A DNA stretch of 64,000 nt from Amphibacillus jilinensis Y1 (GTDB lineage Bacteria; Bacillota; Bacilli; Bacillales; Amphibacillaceae): NCBI RefSeq assembly GCF_000306965.1, contig NZ_JH976435.1, forward strand, positions 57,585 through 121,584, written 5' to 3'. Under the pieces are notes generated by a model. That model ran no database searches and was not told the DNA's origin. It saw only the letters and a list, made by a program, of their open reading frames with translations. The position numbers and the translations under genes were made by a program. Shown piece after piece: positions 31,565 through 39,089 of the stretch; the first letter of the stretch is position 1, and the number at the start of each line of letters is the position of its first letter.

Positions 31565-31634
31565 CTTCCATTAATTTTGTATTATACAATAATCCCTGAT
31601 GTAAAGTATTTAACAGAGAGGAAAAAGTTTAAAT

Positions 31635-31802
31635 ATGAAGAAGATAGCATTACTTTTTTTGAGTTTATTTGTTATTCATTTTATAGCTATACGTTATTTG
31701 TTACACGATCAATCAACGCTGATCAATGTTGTTGTTATTTCATTAATCAGTGGGATCATTGGCTATATTTTTTCAAGGTATGACAATAAAGGCAGTAAAT
31801 AA
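31635..31802 (+). CDS. Small two-helix membrane protein
   Basis: A 55-residue frame beginning MKKIALLFLSLFVIHFIAI and ending SRYDNKGSK, with two hydrophobic stretches and a basic tail. AGAGG is 13 bases upstream, further than ideal. The base composition and hydrophobic pattern look coding, whereas the overlapping frame from 31523 does not. Being divergent from the Rgg-like regulator it could be a target or peptide-signal gene, but it is longer than known SHP pheromones. Confidence 0.5.
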   Translation: MKKIALLFLSLFVIHFIAIRYLLHDQSTLINVVVISLISGIIGYIFSRYDNKGSK

Positions 31803-31879
31803 ACGTTGATTATGAAAGAAATTTAAGATTAGTAAAGTAATTGTTAGTGAGATTTTAGGTTGAGAAAAATTAAGTAAAT

Positions 31880-32150
31880 AAAACACGCAAGCTCCTATGT
31901 CTTTTACATTTGAATTAGCCAGAGAAACAAACCAAAGGGATAGGAGATGCGTGTATATGCAATTTAATATAAAATGACCTGGATTAGAAAGTGTAAGAAT
32001 GACAAAGATGGAAGAACATGAAGGTGAATTTTACTTGCGCGTGAAATTATATCAAGAAGTACCGCTTTCCTGATTATAGGGAGAGGGCAAGTTGTCACCA
32101 TAAATATAGATTCCAAAAAAATAAAACTCTTAAAGATTTTTTAATGAGTC
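31880..32150 (+). pseudogene. Degraded ISL3-family transposase N-terminal fragment
   Basis: From ATG 31957 the translation reads MQFNIK, stop, PGLESVRMTKMEEHEGEFYLRVKL, then after more lesions YRERASCHHKYRFQKNKTLKDF. This follows the ISL3 transposase start (NI-LPGL...KVEE...HLHVE... then the HDYR-QKIKHLK-F segment). The zinc-finger cysteines and the whole catalytic domain are gone. A ribosome binding site (GGGATAGGAG) is still visible. It marks an old insertion in the island. Confidence 0.6.
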
Positions 32151-32957
32151 TCTAAATAGATTTATAAATATTATTTATATAGCAGTATCAGCATACTGTC
32201 TGTAATCTAATTATTTCTTACCGATAACGAACTTGTGAAAGAATAGGAATGTTAATAATTGTATTTGTTTGTGTTTTATTTTTTAGTAACAATACAAAAG
32301 ATGATTAGTTTTCTTAATATATCGAATAAGTGGTCAGCCCTCATGACGAGGCATCACTGCAATCTTGTTTAAAAATAGTTTTTTAAAAATACATTTGTTT
32401 TGACTTTTAGATAAAAAGGAAACAACAGTCTAATTTGATCTTGTTTCCTTTTTAGTGCGGAGGAAGCAACGCGAAACAATTTAGGCTATCTAAAGTCTGC
32501 TATTGCAAAACCAATTACAAACGCAATAAAAGGATTAATCGGGTTTGAAAACATAGAGAAATTCGATATCCTAAGTTTGAATCTATTAATTTAATCATTT
32601 GCATTAATGTTGAAACTAAATACTTTAAAAAATTTCACAAGTACTTGACTCAAACGGATCTCAAACCGTATGCTACTTAACTGTTCCTGTCAATCCAGGC
32701 ATGGCAAGTGTTGTATATACTGTTTTTCTTTTTCTTATCATGTTTATGTATATTTATAGATCAAGTGAAGAGAAAATATTTGGTAGGTAAAAGCGTAGTA
32801 CTTGGTAATTAACTTTTCGTTCAATGCATGTAGAGGCAAGGATTATCTATCAAGAAGAATCCTATTTAGAATGGCATTGGAATTGTTAAATATGAAGATT
32901 CGTTGATATTAAGACCCTATCGGTCATAATATAAATATATTAATAGGAGTGGTAGAA
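32151..32957. other. Non-coding mosaic built from two duplicated cassettes
   Basis: About 800 bp without an intact gene before the bacteriocin candidate. Bases 32272-32657 match 33640-34046; bases 32701 to about 32945 match 35353 to about 35600, the 3' end and downstream of a small membrane gene. The junction is a 45-bp segment (32658-32702) found inverted at 34047-34092. The stretch therefore arose by recombination between neighbouring cassettes. Confidence 0.75.
32272..32657 (+). repeat. Duplicated cassette, copy 1
   Basis: Almost identical to 33640-34046, from TTATTTTTTAGTAACAATA through GGTCAGCCCT and the long stretch around CATCACTGCAATCTTG to CACAAGTACTTGACTCAAAC. Contains a start-less frame SAEEATRNNLGYLKS...LNLLI (about 32454-32595) that differs from copy 2 mainly by amino-acid-changing substitutions. 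Confidence 0.85.
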
Positions 32958-33326
32958 ATGGAAATGGTTTTACCAGCAAGTTATGCAGTGATTGAAGAAG
33001 AAGAAATGATGTATTTGGATGGAGGATTTAGGATAAGTAATAAAGTAGTAGGTGCCTTAATTAATACTGGAATTGGTCTTGTAACTGGTGGTGGAGGGAT
33101 GGCAGCTGTAGCAGCATATATTAGAAAAAAAGGAAAGAAAGAAGCACAAAGAGTATTTACTAGAACAATAGCTAGTAAGTTGAAAAGTTGGGGGTTAGCT
33201 ACTTTAGCGGGTTCTTTAGGGGTAGCGGTGGCATTTGCTGTTAACTATACAGATGTAGGTGGAATGGTAGCAAGATGGTTTGACAACAGGGATAAAAAAC
33301 CAGGAAATGGATATTTGGATTTCTAA
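32958..33326 (+). CDS. Candidate class II bacteriocin precursor with double-glycine leader
   Basis: 122 residues from ATG 32958 (GGAG eight bases upstream; GTG 32949 is too close to the SD). The first 23 residues form a leader, MEMVLPASYAVIEEEEMMYLDGG, here noted as acidic and ending in LDGG, the cleavage pattern used by C39-peptidase exporters. The remaining 99 residues are cationic, rich in Gly and Ala, with two hydrophobic segments (ALINTGIGLVTGGGGMAAVA; LATLAGSLGVAVAFAV), as in pore-forming bacteriocins. A small membrane gene follows after 2 bp, like an immunity partner. No C39 exporter lies in the window. Activity is inferred. Confidence 0.65.
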   Translation: MEMVLPASYAVIEEEEMMYLDGGFRISNKVVGALINTGIGLVTGGGGMAAVAAYIRKKGKKEAQRVFTRTIASKLKSWGLATLAGSLGVAVAFAVNYTDVGGMVARWFDNRDKKPGNGYLDF

Positions 33327-33328
33327 TT

Positions 33329-33535
33329 ATGAAAAGAAAACACATTAAGTTTTTTTTAATTTACTTTTTTTTTCTATTTACTATGAATTATGGGTCACAA
33401 ATTCTAGTTGATAAGGAAATACTATCAAAGAATTTTGTCTTTGTTCTCATTTTATTTCCTTTGTATTTAATAGGAAGCTTTCTTATTATGAAGATAATCT
33501 ATTTTAGTAAAAATAATGATAAGAAGCAAAAATGA
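33329..33535 (+). CDS. Small membrane protein, probable immunity partner of the bacteriocin candidate
   Basis: 68 residues, basic N terminus (MKRKHIK) and two membrane helices (FFLIYFFFLFTMNYG; NFVFVLILFPLYLIGSF), ending in a lysine-rich tail. It begins 2 bp after the bacteriocin-like gene, so it should be co-translated. Immunity function is inferred from context; no family is recognised. Confidence 0.65.
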   Translation: MKRKHIKFFLIYFFFLFTMNYGSQILVDKEILSKNFVFVLILFPLYLIGSFLIMKIIYFSKNNDKKQK

Positions 33536-33639
33536 AATGATTACTCAACCTTAGAAACAAGGTATGGATAAGGTTTGTTAGTATGAAAGTGGCAAATGAA
33601 GTTACAGGTATATTTTTAGGAGCCATTAATGGAGAGAGT

Positions 33640-34046
33640 AAATGTGTGTTATTTTTTAGTAACAATAAAAAAACAATCCAAAAGATGATTAAATTTTTAA
33701 TATATCGAATAAGGGGTCAGCCCTAATGACGAGGCATCACTGCAATCTTGTTTAAAAATAGTTTTTTAAAAATACATTTGTTTTGACTTTTAGATAAAAA
33801 GGAAACAACAGTCTAATTTGATCTTGTTTCCTTTTTAGTGCGGAGGAAGCAACGCGAAACAATTTAGGCTATCTAAGGTGGTCTATTGCAAAACCAATTA
33901 CAAACGCACTAAAAGGATTAATCGGGTTTGAAAACATAGAGAAATACGATATCCTAAGTTTGAATATATTAATTTAATCACTTGCATTAAATGTTGAAAC
34001 TAAATACTTCAAAAAATTTCACAAGTACTTGACTCAAACGGCTCTA
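33640..34046 (+). repeat. Duplicated cassette, copy 2
   Basis: Partner of 32272-32657. Runs from TGTTATTTTTTAGTAAC to the CTCAAAC at 34033 and continues with the inverted 46-bp segment 34047-34092. The start-less frame here reads SAEEATRNNLGYLRW...LNILI. A 47-codon frame from about 33582 (MKVANEVTGIFLG) runs into its left part; whether it is coding is unclear. Confidence 0.85.
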
Positions 34047-34156
34047 ATGCCTGGATTGACAGGAACAGTTAAGTAGCATAACGGTTTGAGATCTAAGTAT
34101 AAGGAAAATTTTTTTATTTATATCTCCTCCATCAACTAGTTAAGAGGGTGAGTAAT

Positions 34157-34870
34157 TTGTGGAAATCAAGATCTAAATTGCTATTTATCAGCGGGATCTG
34201 GACAATTATTTACAGTTACATGTTGTATCCCACGCCAGAGGATGTAGTAGGGATACAAGCTATCTCTCTTGTATTTATTGTCTGGCCGGGATTCTTGTTT
34301 TTTCAAATCGTTTGTTATGTATTATTTAAAAACTACCAAAATAAAAAAATATACCTTGGATTGATTTTATTAAAGTCAGCTCTATTCCTAATTCAGCCAC
34401 TAATTGTAAAACATCAGTTACATCCCATGATTATTTTGTTTTCAATTTTGGGTGTTTTTCTAATCGATTTTCATTTTATGAAAATCGAAAATAAAGTGAA
34501 CTTAAACGAAATCAATTTATCAGTTCAAGAAAAGAACATCGTGATCAATCAGTTAAAAACGTACTGGTTTCTTATCGGTTCGGTTGTATTATTGTTCACC
34601 TCGTATTTTCAATTAAAAGAAGCAAATTATACGACTATTTTGTTGTTTAGTTTATTCTATATTTTTTTAATTCTTAAGAAGGAAGAACCAAAAGGAAAAT
34701 TTGTTAGTATTCAATTGATTGGTCTATTGGCTGTTTATTTACTAGCTTTGCTTAATGCACCAGAACTTCTAAAAGGCATATTGTTAATCGCTGTCTTAAT
34801 GTTTATTTATCAACTTAAAAAGCGCATGTTAAAGTATGAAAAGGTAAGCAATTCAGTTGATATTAAATAA
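34157..34870 (+). CDS. Multi-pass membrane protein of unknown function
   Basis: About 237 residues with seven or eight hydrophobic helices and basic connecting loops (KNYQNKK, KKEEPKGK). GTG 34148 opens the frame but touches the SD; TTG 34157 is six bases after GAGGGTG and is used here. No domain is recognised. In this setting it could be an immunity or peptide-export membrane protein, but nothing in the sequence decides that. Confidence 0.7.
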   Translation: MWKSRSKLLFISGIWTIIYSYMLYPTPEDVVGIQAISLVFIVWPGFLFFQIVCYVLFKNYQNKKIYLGLILLKSALFLIQPLIVKHQLHPMIILFSILGVFLIDFHFMKIENKVNLNEINLSVQEKNIVINQLKTYWFLIGSVVLLFTSYFQLKEANYTTILLFSLFYIFLILKKEEPKGKFVSIQLIGLLAVYLLALLNAPELLKGILLIAVLMFIYQLKKRMLKYEKVSNSVDIK

Positions 34871-35091
34871 TTTGCGGGAAACTTGATGTAGGTTAAAGAA
34901 CTCATCAATATGTCGTCACTTAGATGAAGCAGTTTGCCTACAAAAAAGTTACTGCCTTCTTTATCCGTAGCGTAAAAACCTACATACTATGGATGTGAAA
35001 TAACAATGAAAGTGAAATTTGCATTTGTCAACCATAATTTGGGTTTTATTTATTATCAAATGATTTACGTCTACATTAAAGGGTGGAAAAA

Positions 35092-35442
35092 ATGAAGATT
35101 TTGTTGATTACGATAGCTTTAGCTCTGGTATTTCATTTAATGAATGCGAATGATTTAATCGGATTTTTACCAGTCATATTAGGTGTAATAAAAGGTGTTT
35201 TTTGCTCTGGAAAAGGTCAACCGTTGTCTGCAGTTTTTAATGAGGATATTAAAAAACTAAAATTCTATAGAAACGATCTATTTGAATTTTTAAGCTTAGG
35301 GATTTTTTTCTATGTATGGTTTGATGGTTTTTCTAAAGAACATTTCACTGGTATGGCAAGTGTTGTATATACAGTTTTTCTTTTTCTTATCATGTTTATG
35401 TATATTTATAGATCAAGTGAAGAGAAGATATTTGGTAGGTAA
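35092..35442 (+). CDS. Small membrane protein of the accessory island
   Basis: 116 residues from ATG 35092 (GGGTGG upstream), with about three membrane segments and a charged middle (NEDIKKLKFYRNDLFEF). Its last 30 codons plus about 160 bp downstream are duplicated at 32701-32945, so a second, now truncated copy of the gene once existed. No family recognised; a bacteriocin-immunity type role is possible. Confidence 0.7.
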   Translation: MKILLITIALALVFHLMNANDLIGFLPVILGVIKGVFCSGKGQPLSAVFNEDIKKLKFYRNDLFEFLSLGIFFYVWFDGFSKEHFTGMASVVYTVFLFLIMFMYIYRSSEEKIFGR

Positions 35443-35600
35443 AAGCGTAGTGCTTGGTAATTAACTTTTCGTTCAATACCTGTAGAGGCAAGGATTATCT
35501 ATTAAGAAGAATCCTATTTAGAATGGGCATTGGAATTGTTAAATATGAAAATGCGTTGATCTTAAGGTGGTATTGGTCATAATCTAAGTATTTCAAAAGG
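35353..35600 (+). repeat. Duplicated segment (source of 32701-32945)
   Basis: ATGGCAAGTGTTGTATATAC through GGTAGGTAAAAGCGTAGT and AGAAGAATCCTATTTAGAAT is nearly identical in both places; divergence begins close to the ribosome binding site of the next gene in each case. So the same upstream DNA leads into two different genes: the bacteriocin candidate and the 91-residue membrane protein. Confidence 0.85.
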
Positions 35601-35613
35601 AGGGACAATTCGA

Positions 35614-35889
35614 ATGGATTTAATCATTTCTTTAATTACTTTTGTAATAGTCTTTGCTATTATATGGGATGGTTTATTATTCATAGAAAATAAATGGATA
35701 AACATAAAACCTTTAATGTCAATGAATAGTCATTTAAAATTCGGCATGAAATTTATAGGATTATTAATCTTTATGTTTGTTTCTTTTGAAATAATTAAAA
35801 TTACAAATCCTTTTATTGAGGGGGCGTTTATAGGGACTCTCTCTGCGTTGCTGAGCAAATCTATCGAGGTGTTAATAAAAAACAAATAA
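35614..35889 (+). CDS. Small membrane protein
   Basis: 91 residues, start ATG nine bases after AGGAGGG. Hydrophobic N-terminal helix (LIISLITFVIVFAIIWDGLLF), a second helix (FIGLLIFMFVSFEII) and a third weakly hydrophobic end (GALIGTLSALLSK-like). Shares its upstream region with the bacteriocin candidate. Family not recognised; spaced about 40 bp before the HEGGH peptidase gene. Confidence 0.7.
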   Translation: MDLIISLITFVIVFAIIWDGLLFIENKWINIKPLMSMNSHLKFGMKFIGLLIFMFVSFEIIKITNPFIEGAFIGTLSALLSKSIEVLIKNK

Positions 35890-35930
35890 TTAAGAATGAT
35901 GTAATATCATTTAAAACGAGGTCATTCATT

Positions 35931-36608
35931 ATGCTTAAGGCTCTTTTTTACATACCAGCTATCATGTTTCTAGTTGCAATAATATCAGATGTTTTCTTGA
36001 GGGTATATTTAGTAAGAGGTAGGAAACTCATATTAGATAGTAATGCATTTAATTCTCTATCAAAAATGTTAAATCTAAAAGGATATGAATTAGATAATCA
36101 TATAATACAACAAAGCAAAAGTCATTTTTATCACCCATTAAAAAATTGTGTAGGTATAAAAAGTTTTGATTCAAGGGCTGTAAGCAAAGTCATCCCTTCT
36201 TTACATGAAGGTGGCCATTATTTATCCATCAATACAAGTATAAGAAAACGTAAGGCATTCTGTGTTTCTCAAGTTATTATAGCCCTAAATCGATTACTGG
36301 TAATACCTCTATTTCTTTTATTGGCTTTTGATCTTATAAAATTTAGTTCATTATCAAGTGCAGTATTCCTAACAATTTTAATGATTATTTTTATTGTAGC
36401 CTCTTTTTTAAGGTTATTTGTAGGGGTATATGATGAATACTGTGCGAGTCAGTTAGCTATGAATTACATTAATAATAACTTTGATAGTAGAACAAAAGAT
36501 TATGCAATAAAGTTTTTTATAATGAGTTTTTTATCGCAGATGTTTCTTTCTCTAACAATTATTATTTCGATATCTGTCATATATGTAGTATTAATATCTA
36601 TGTCCTGA
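35931..36608 (+). CDS. Membrane zinc metallopeptidase-like protein (HEGGH)
   Basis: 225 residues. An N-terminal helix, a short soluble segment, then VIPSLHEGGHYLSI with His92, Glu93 and His96 of an HExxH zinc site, and later membrane helices flanking VGVYDEYCASQLAMNYI, where Glu169 could be the third zinc ligand. The layout resembles the YugP-type zinc peptidase family (HEAGH and E-x-x-A-S). It is placed after small membrane genes near the bacteriocin candidate, so it might act on peptides there. Start ATG lies after AACGAGG. Confidence 0.65.
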   Translation: MLKALFYIPAIMFLVAIISDVFLRVYLVRGRKLILDSNAFNSLSKMLNLKGYELDNHIIQQSKSHFYHPLKNCVGIKSFDSRAVSKVIPSLHEGGHYLSINTSIRKRKAFCVSQVIIALNRLLVIPLFLLLAFDLIKFSSLSSAVFLTILMIIFIVASFLRLFVGVYDEYCASQLAMNYINNNFDSRTKDYAIKFFIMSFLSQMFLSLTIIISISVIYVVLISMS

Positions 36609-36652
36609 TGGTTGGCATATTTCTCCTTAGCTAATTGTACCTCTTTATGCGT

Positions 36653-36673
36653 AACAGAGTTTTTCTCTGTTTT
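36653..36673 (+). terminator. Weak terminator after the peptidase gene
   Basis: AACAGAG-TTTTT-CTCTGTT followed by TTG. Short stem and short T run, 45 bp after the stop. Confidence 0.45.
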
Positions 36674-36853
36674 GCATATGAGAATGAAAGTTCATTAGGA
36701 AATCGGAAAAAATAATTGCTAGGAACGGGGTATAATCACTGTGTTAGATGGTCAACTATTTTTCATGATGAAATAAAGAAAATTGTATAAATGAGCATTC
36801 CTGTAATAAGAAAATTTGAAGGATAATCGCCGAATCTGACAAATGCATAAAAA

Positions 36854-36917
36854 AAGTCCCCCTGGTACGATAGAGAGTGTCATGCATGACCTCGAATTAA
36901 GTACCGAAGGAGGACTT
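36854..36917 (+). promoter_or_regulatory. Hairpin that traps the transposase ribosome binding site (copy 1)
   Basis: AAGTCC, CCT and GGTAC (36854-36868) pair with GTACC, AGG and GGACTT (36901-36917), burying the GGAGG that serves ATG 36923. Transcripts entering from outside would fold this way and hide the SD, a known strategy of insertion sequences to avoid accidental transposase synthesis. Confidence 0.65.
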
Positions 36918-36922
36918 CTAAT

Positions 36923-38202
36923 ATGGATTTTACACAAAATAAACGAATAGCACAAGTCAACGAGCAAAGCTTGATCATTGGGGTTGATGTAGCCAAACAC
37001 AAACATGTAGCACGGGCAATAGATGATCGTGGTCGAGATCTGGTGAAACGACTGGTATTCACCAATTCTTATCAAGGGTTCTTAGCGTTGATAGAATGGG
37101 CCAAAAACCTGTCCGAGCAACATGACCGACCTAATTTACTAATTGGTATGGAACCTACTGGCCACTATTGGCTTAATCTAGCCTATTATTTGAAGGCGCG
37201 AGACATTTCCGTGGTGGTTGTCAATCCGATGAAGGTAAAGCGGTTCAAGGAAATGGACGACGATTCTCCAACGAAGAATGACACAAAAGATGCGAAAGTC
37301 ATCGCACAGGTCATGCGTGACGGTCGTTACCACGAACCAACGTTACCAGAGGATGTTTATGCGGAATTGCGAGAAGGTATGAAGCTCTATGACATGATTC
37401 AAGAGGATATAGCGTCGATTAAAGCGCAAATGCATTAGATCGCTATTTCCCAGAGTTTCTGACGGTCTTTAAAGATTGGACAGGAAAAGCTGCCTTCCAT
37501 TTACTAGATAAGGGTTATTTGCCAGAAGATATTCGAGCGGCATCTGAAGAAACCTTACTGATGGAAGTCAAACAGGCTGCAACACGGGCAGTGGGAATCA
37601 AACGTATTCAGGCCTTAAAAGAAGTAGCAGAAAATAGCGTGGGCCTTCAAGTAGGATTACAAATGGGACGCCAAGAGATTCGATATCTTCTTGATCAGTA
37701 TCAGGCGTTGGAAGAACGACTAATCGCTCTCGAAGCACAACTAAAAGAACTCGTTCTTCACATCCCTGGTTCTGAAGAGATGATGGCGATCAAAGGTGTC
37801 AGCGCCATTACTGTTGCTGGTTTTTTCGCAGAAGTTGGTGATTTATCGAATTATCAAGATCCACGCCAAATCATTAAATTAGCGGGATTAAATTTAAAGT
37901 TGAACCAATCAGGTTACTTCAAGGGTCAGACAACTATCACCAAACGAGGACGTAAAAGACTGCGAAACTTATTGTATCAAGTGGCCAGACCCTTATCATT
38001 ACACAATGATGGTTTTAAACAACTACACCATTATTATCGCTATCGAACGACCAATCCATTGTCAGGAAAGCAATCTTTTATCGCATTAAGCAGGAAATTA
38101 ATTAAGATCTTTTTCTTAATAGGTACACGAAACTGCACATTCAGTGAAGAACAAATGATTCGGGATATCCCAATGATTTCAGACACACCGGAAGCAGCAT
38201 AA
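36923..38202 (+). pseudogene. IS110-family transposase, frameshifted (copy 1)
   Basis: The N-terminal DEDD RuvC-like domain shows Asp22 (VDVAK), Glu77 (GMEPTGHYW), Asp120 and Asp123 (KNDTKDAKVIA). The C-terminal Transposase_20 domain has the GVSAITVAGFFAEVGDL and AGLNLKLNQSGYFKG motifs, including the catalytic serine in NQSG. The first frame stops at TAG 37436-37438; the next continues at once with LDRYFPEFLTVFKDW. Loss of one T in ATGCATTAG accounts for it. Full length would be about 426 residues, normal for the family. Confidence 0.88.
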
Positions 38203-38596
38203 CAAAAAACAGTACCATCGTTTTACAATCAAACTTTTGACAATTGAAGCACGGAGAAGCCGGTCGTTATTACATCCATCAGGGCAACGACCCACTAAAA
38301 GAGCATTTCCGGCCTCCACCATGGTCAGGTCGAACGAAGGAATTTACGCGCATTGACGCCGAGAGACGTGGGAGGGTCCACCGCCATGTGAAAGTGGAGA
38401 TCCATTGTGCGATCATACGTTATTAACCATTTAATGGAAAAAAGTCCGTTACCTTGTCCGACGTATGTCATCTAAATTCCATATTTATTATAATTTAGAA
38501 ACAATAGTAAGTGCACCTGGCGTGAGCTTCAAGTAATCAAGAGAAATAAGAAGTAAAGCGTTGAAATTCTAAGAATATATTAATTTATTGAGGGAG
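38203..38596 (+). ncRNA. Candidate bridge (seeker) RNA region at the IS110 3' end (copy 1)
   Basis: The 394 bp after the transposase carry several complementary stretches, for example CTCCACCATGG with CCATGTGAAAGTGGAG and the GC-rich AGACGTGGGAGGG block, in an AT-rich element. IS1111-type members of this family encode their target-choosing RNA at this end. A 60-codon frame crosses it but looks non-coding. RNA identity is inferred from position and structure. Confidence 0.55.
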
Positions 38597-38753
38597 GATA
38601 TGAAGCATGACCAAATATAAGAATTATGCTCAAATATATATGTAAATGTTAAGATAAGCTTAAAAGCCTACTCAATCTTTGTTCTCTTAATCGTTAATAT
38701 AGTGAAAATCAGCTATTTAATACGCATAAATTAATTTTCACGAAGGGAATATA

Positions 38754-38993
38754 ATGAAACAGAAATTTAATCAGTTACTATTGCCTATTATCTTATTTTA
38801 TTTCAATAACTTTGTTTTGATCATTTTTATTTGGATGTTCAGTTTAAAAGGATTCTTACACATTTGGTTTTTTACACCTTTTGTATTCATATTATTTACA
38901 ATTCCTTCTTATACTAAAAATAATACATTGGAATCTCAGAAAATTATGAATCTAGTAAAGAGCATTCCTGTAATAAGAAAATTTGAAGGATAA
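38754..38993 (+). pseudogene. Small membrane protein gene with its 3' end cut by IS110 copy 2
   Basis: The host part ends at about 38960; the last residues (IPVIRKFEG) are read from the IS. Two membrane helices are seen (LLPIILFYFNNFVLIIFIWMF; WFFTPFVFILF). Joining the host sequence across the IS gives VKRFLNKNIVINT and a stop at about 40797, a natural end of an about 80-residue protein. ATG 38754 follows AAGGGAA. The gap 38597-38753 before it has no gene I can support. Confidence 0.65.
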
Positions 38994-39020
38994 TCGCCGA
39001 ATCTGACAAATGCATAAAAA

Positions 39021-39084
39021 AAGTCCCCCTGGTACGATAGAGAGTGTCATGCATGACCTCGAATTAAGTACCGAAGGAGGACTT
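39021..39084 (+). promoter_or_regulatory. Hairpin trapping the transposase SD (copy 2)
   Basis: Same fold as in copy 1 (offset 2167 bp), with GGAGG before ATG 39090 in the 3' arm. Confidence 0.65.
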
Positions 39085-39089
39085 CTAAT

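Larger units (their letters stand above)
36793..38596 (+). mobile_element. IS110-family insertion sequence, copy 1
   Basis: This 1804-bp block recurs, with no difference I could find, at 38960-40763, which fixes its limits to within a base or two. It has 130 bp before the transposase, the transposase frame, and 394 bp of non-coding 3' DNA. No terminal inverted repeats are seen, as expected for the family. The transposase frame is broken. Confidence 0.9.

Noticed and set aside
31523..31783. 86-codon frame next to the Rgg-like gene
   Set aside because: Rich in Cys and Tyr with no SD; the overlapping 55-codon frame from 31635 has the better start region and hydrophobic pattern.
36752..37075. 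Minus-strand frames opposite the IS110 transposase start
   Set aside because: They run antisense to the conserved DEDD domain, recur only because the IS is duplicated, and lack a ribosome binding site.
37400..37520. Programmed -1 frameshifting to make full-length IS110 transposase
   Set aside because: The second frame is closed by TAA only a few codons before the stop, and no X XXY YYZ slippery heptamer lies in the overlap; a single-base deletion is simpler.
38244..38426. 60-codon frame in the IS110 3' end (also at 40411)
   Set aside because: Overlaps the structured non-coding end, has no SD, and its composition is unlike a protein.
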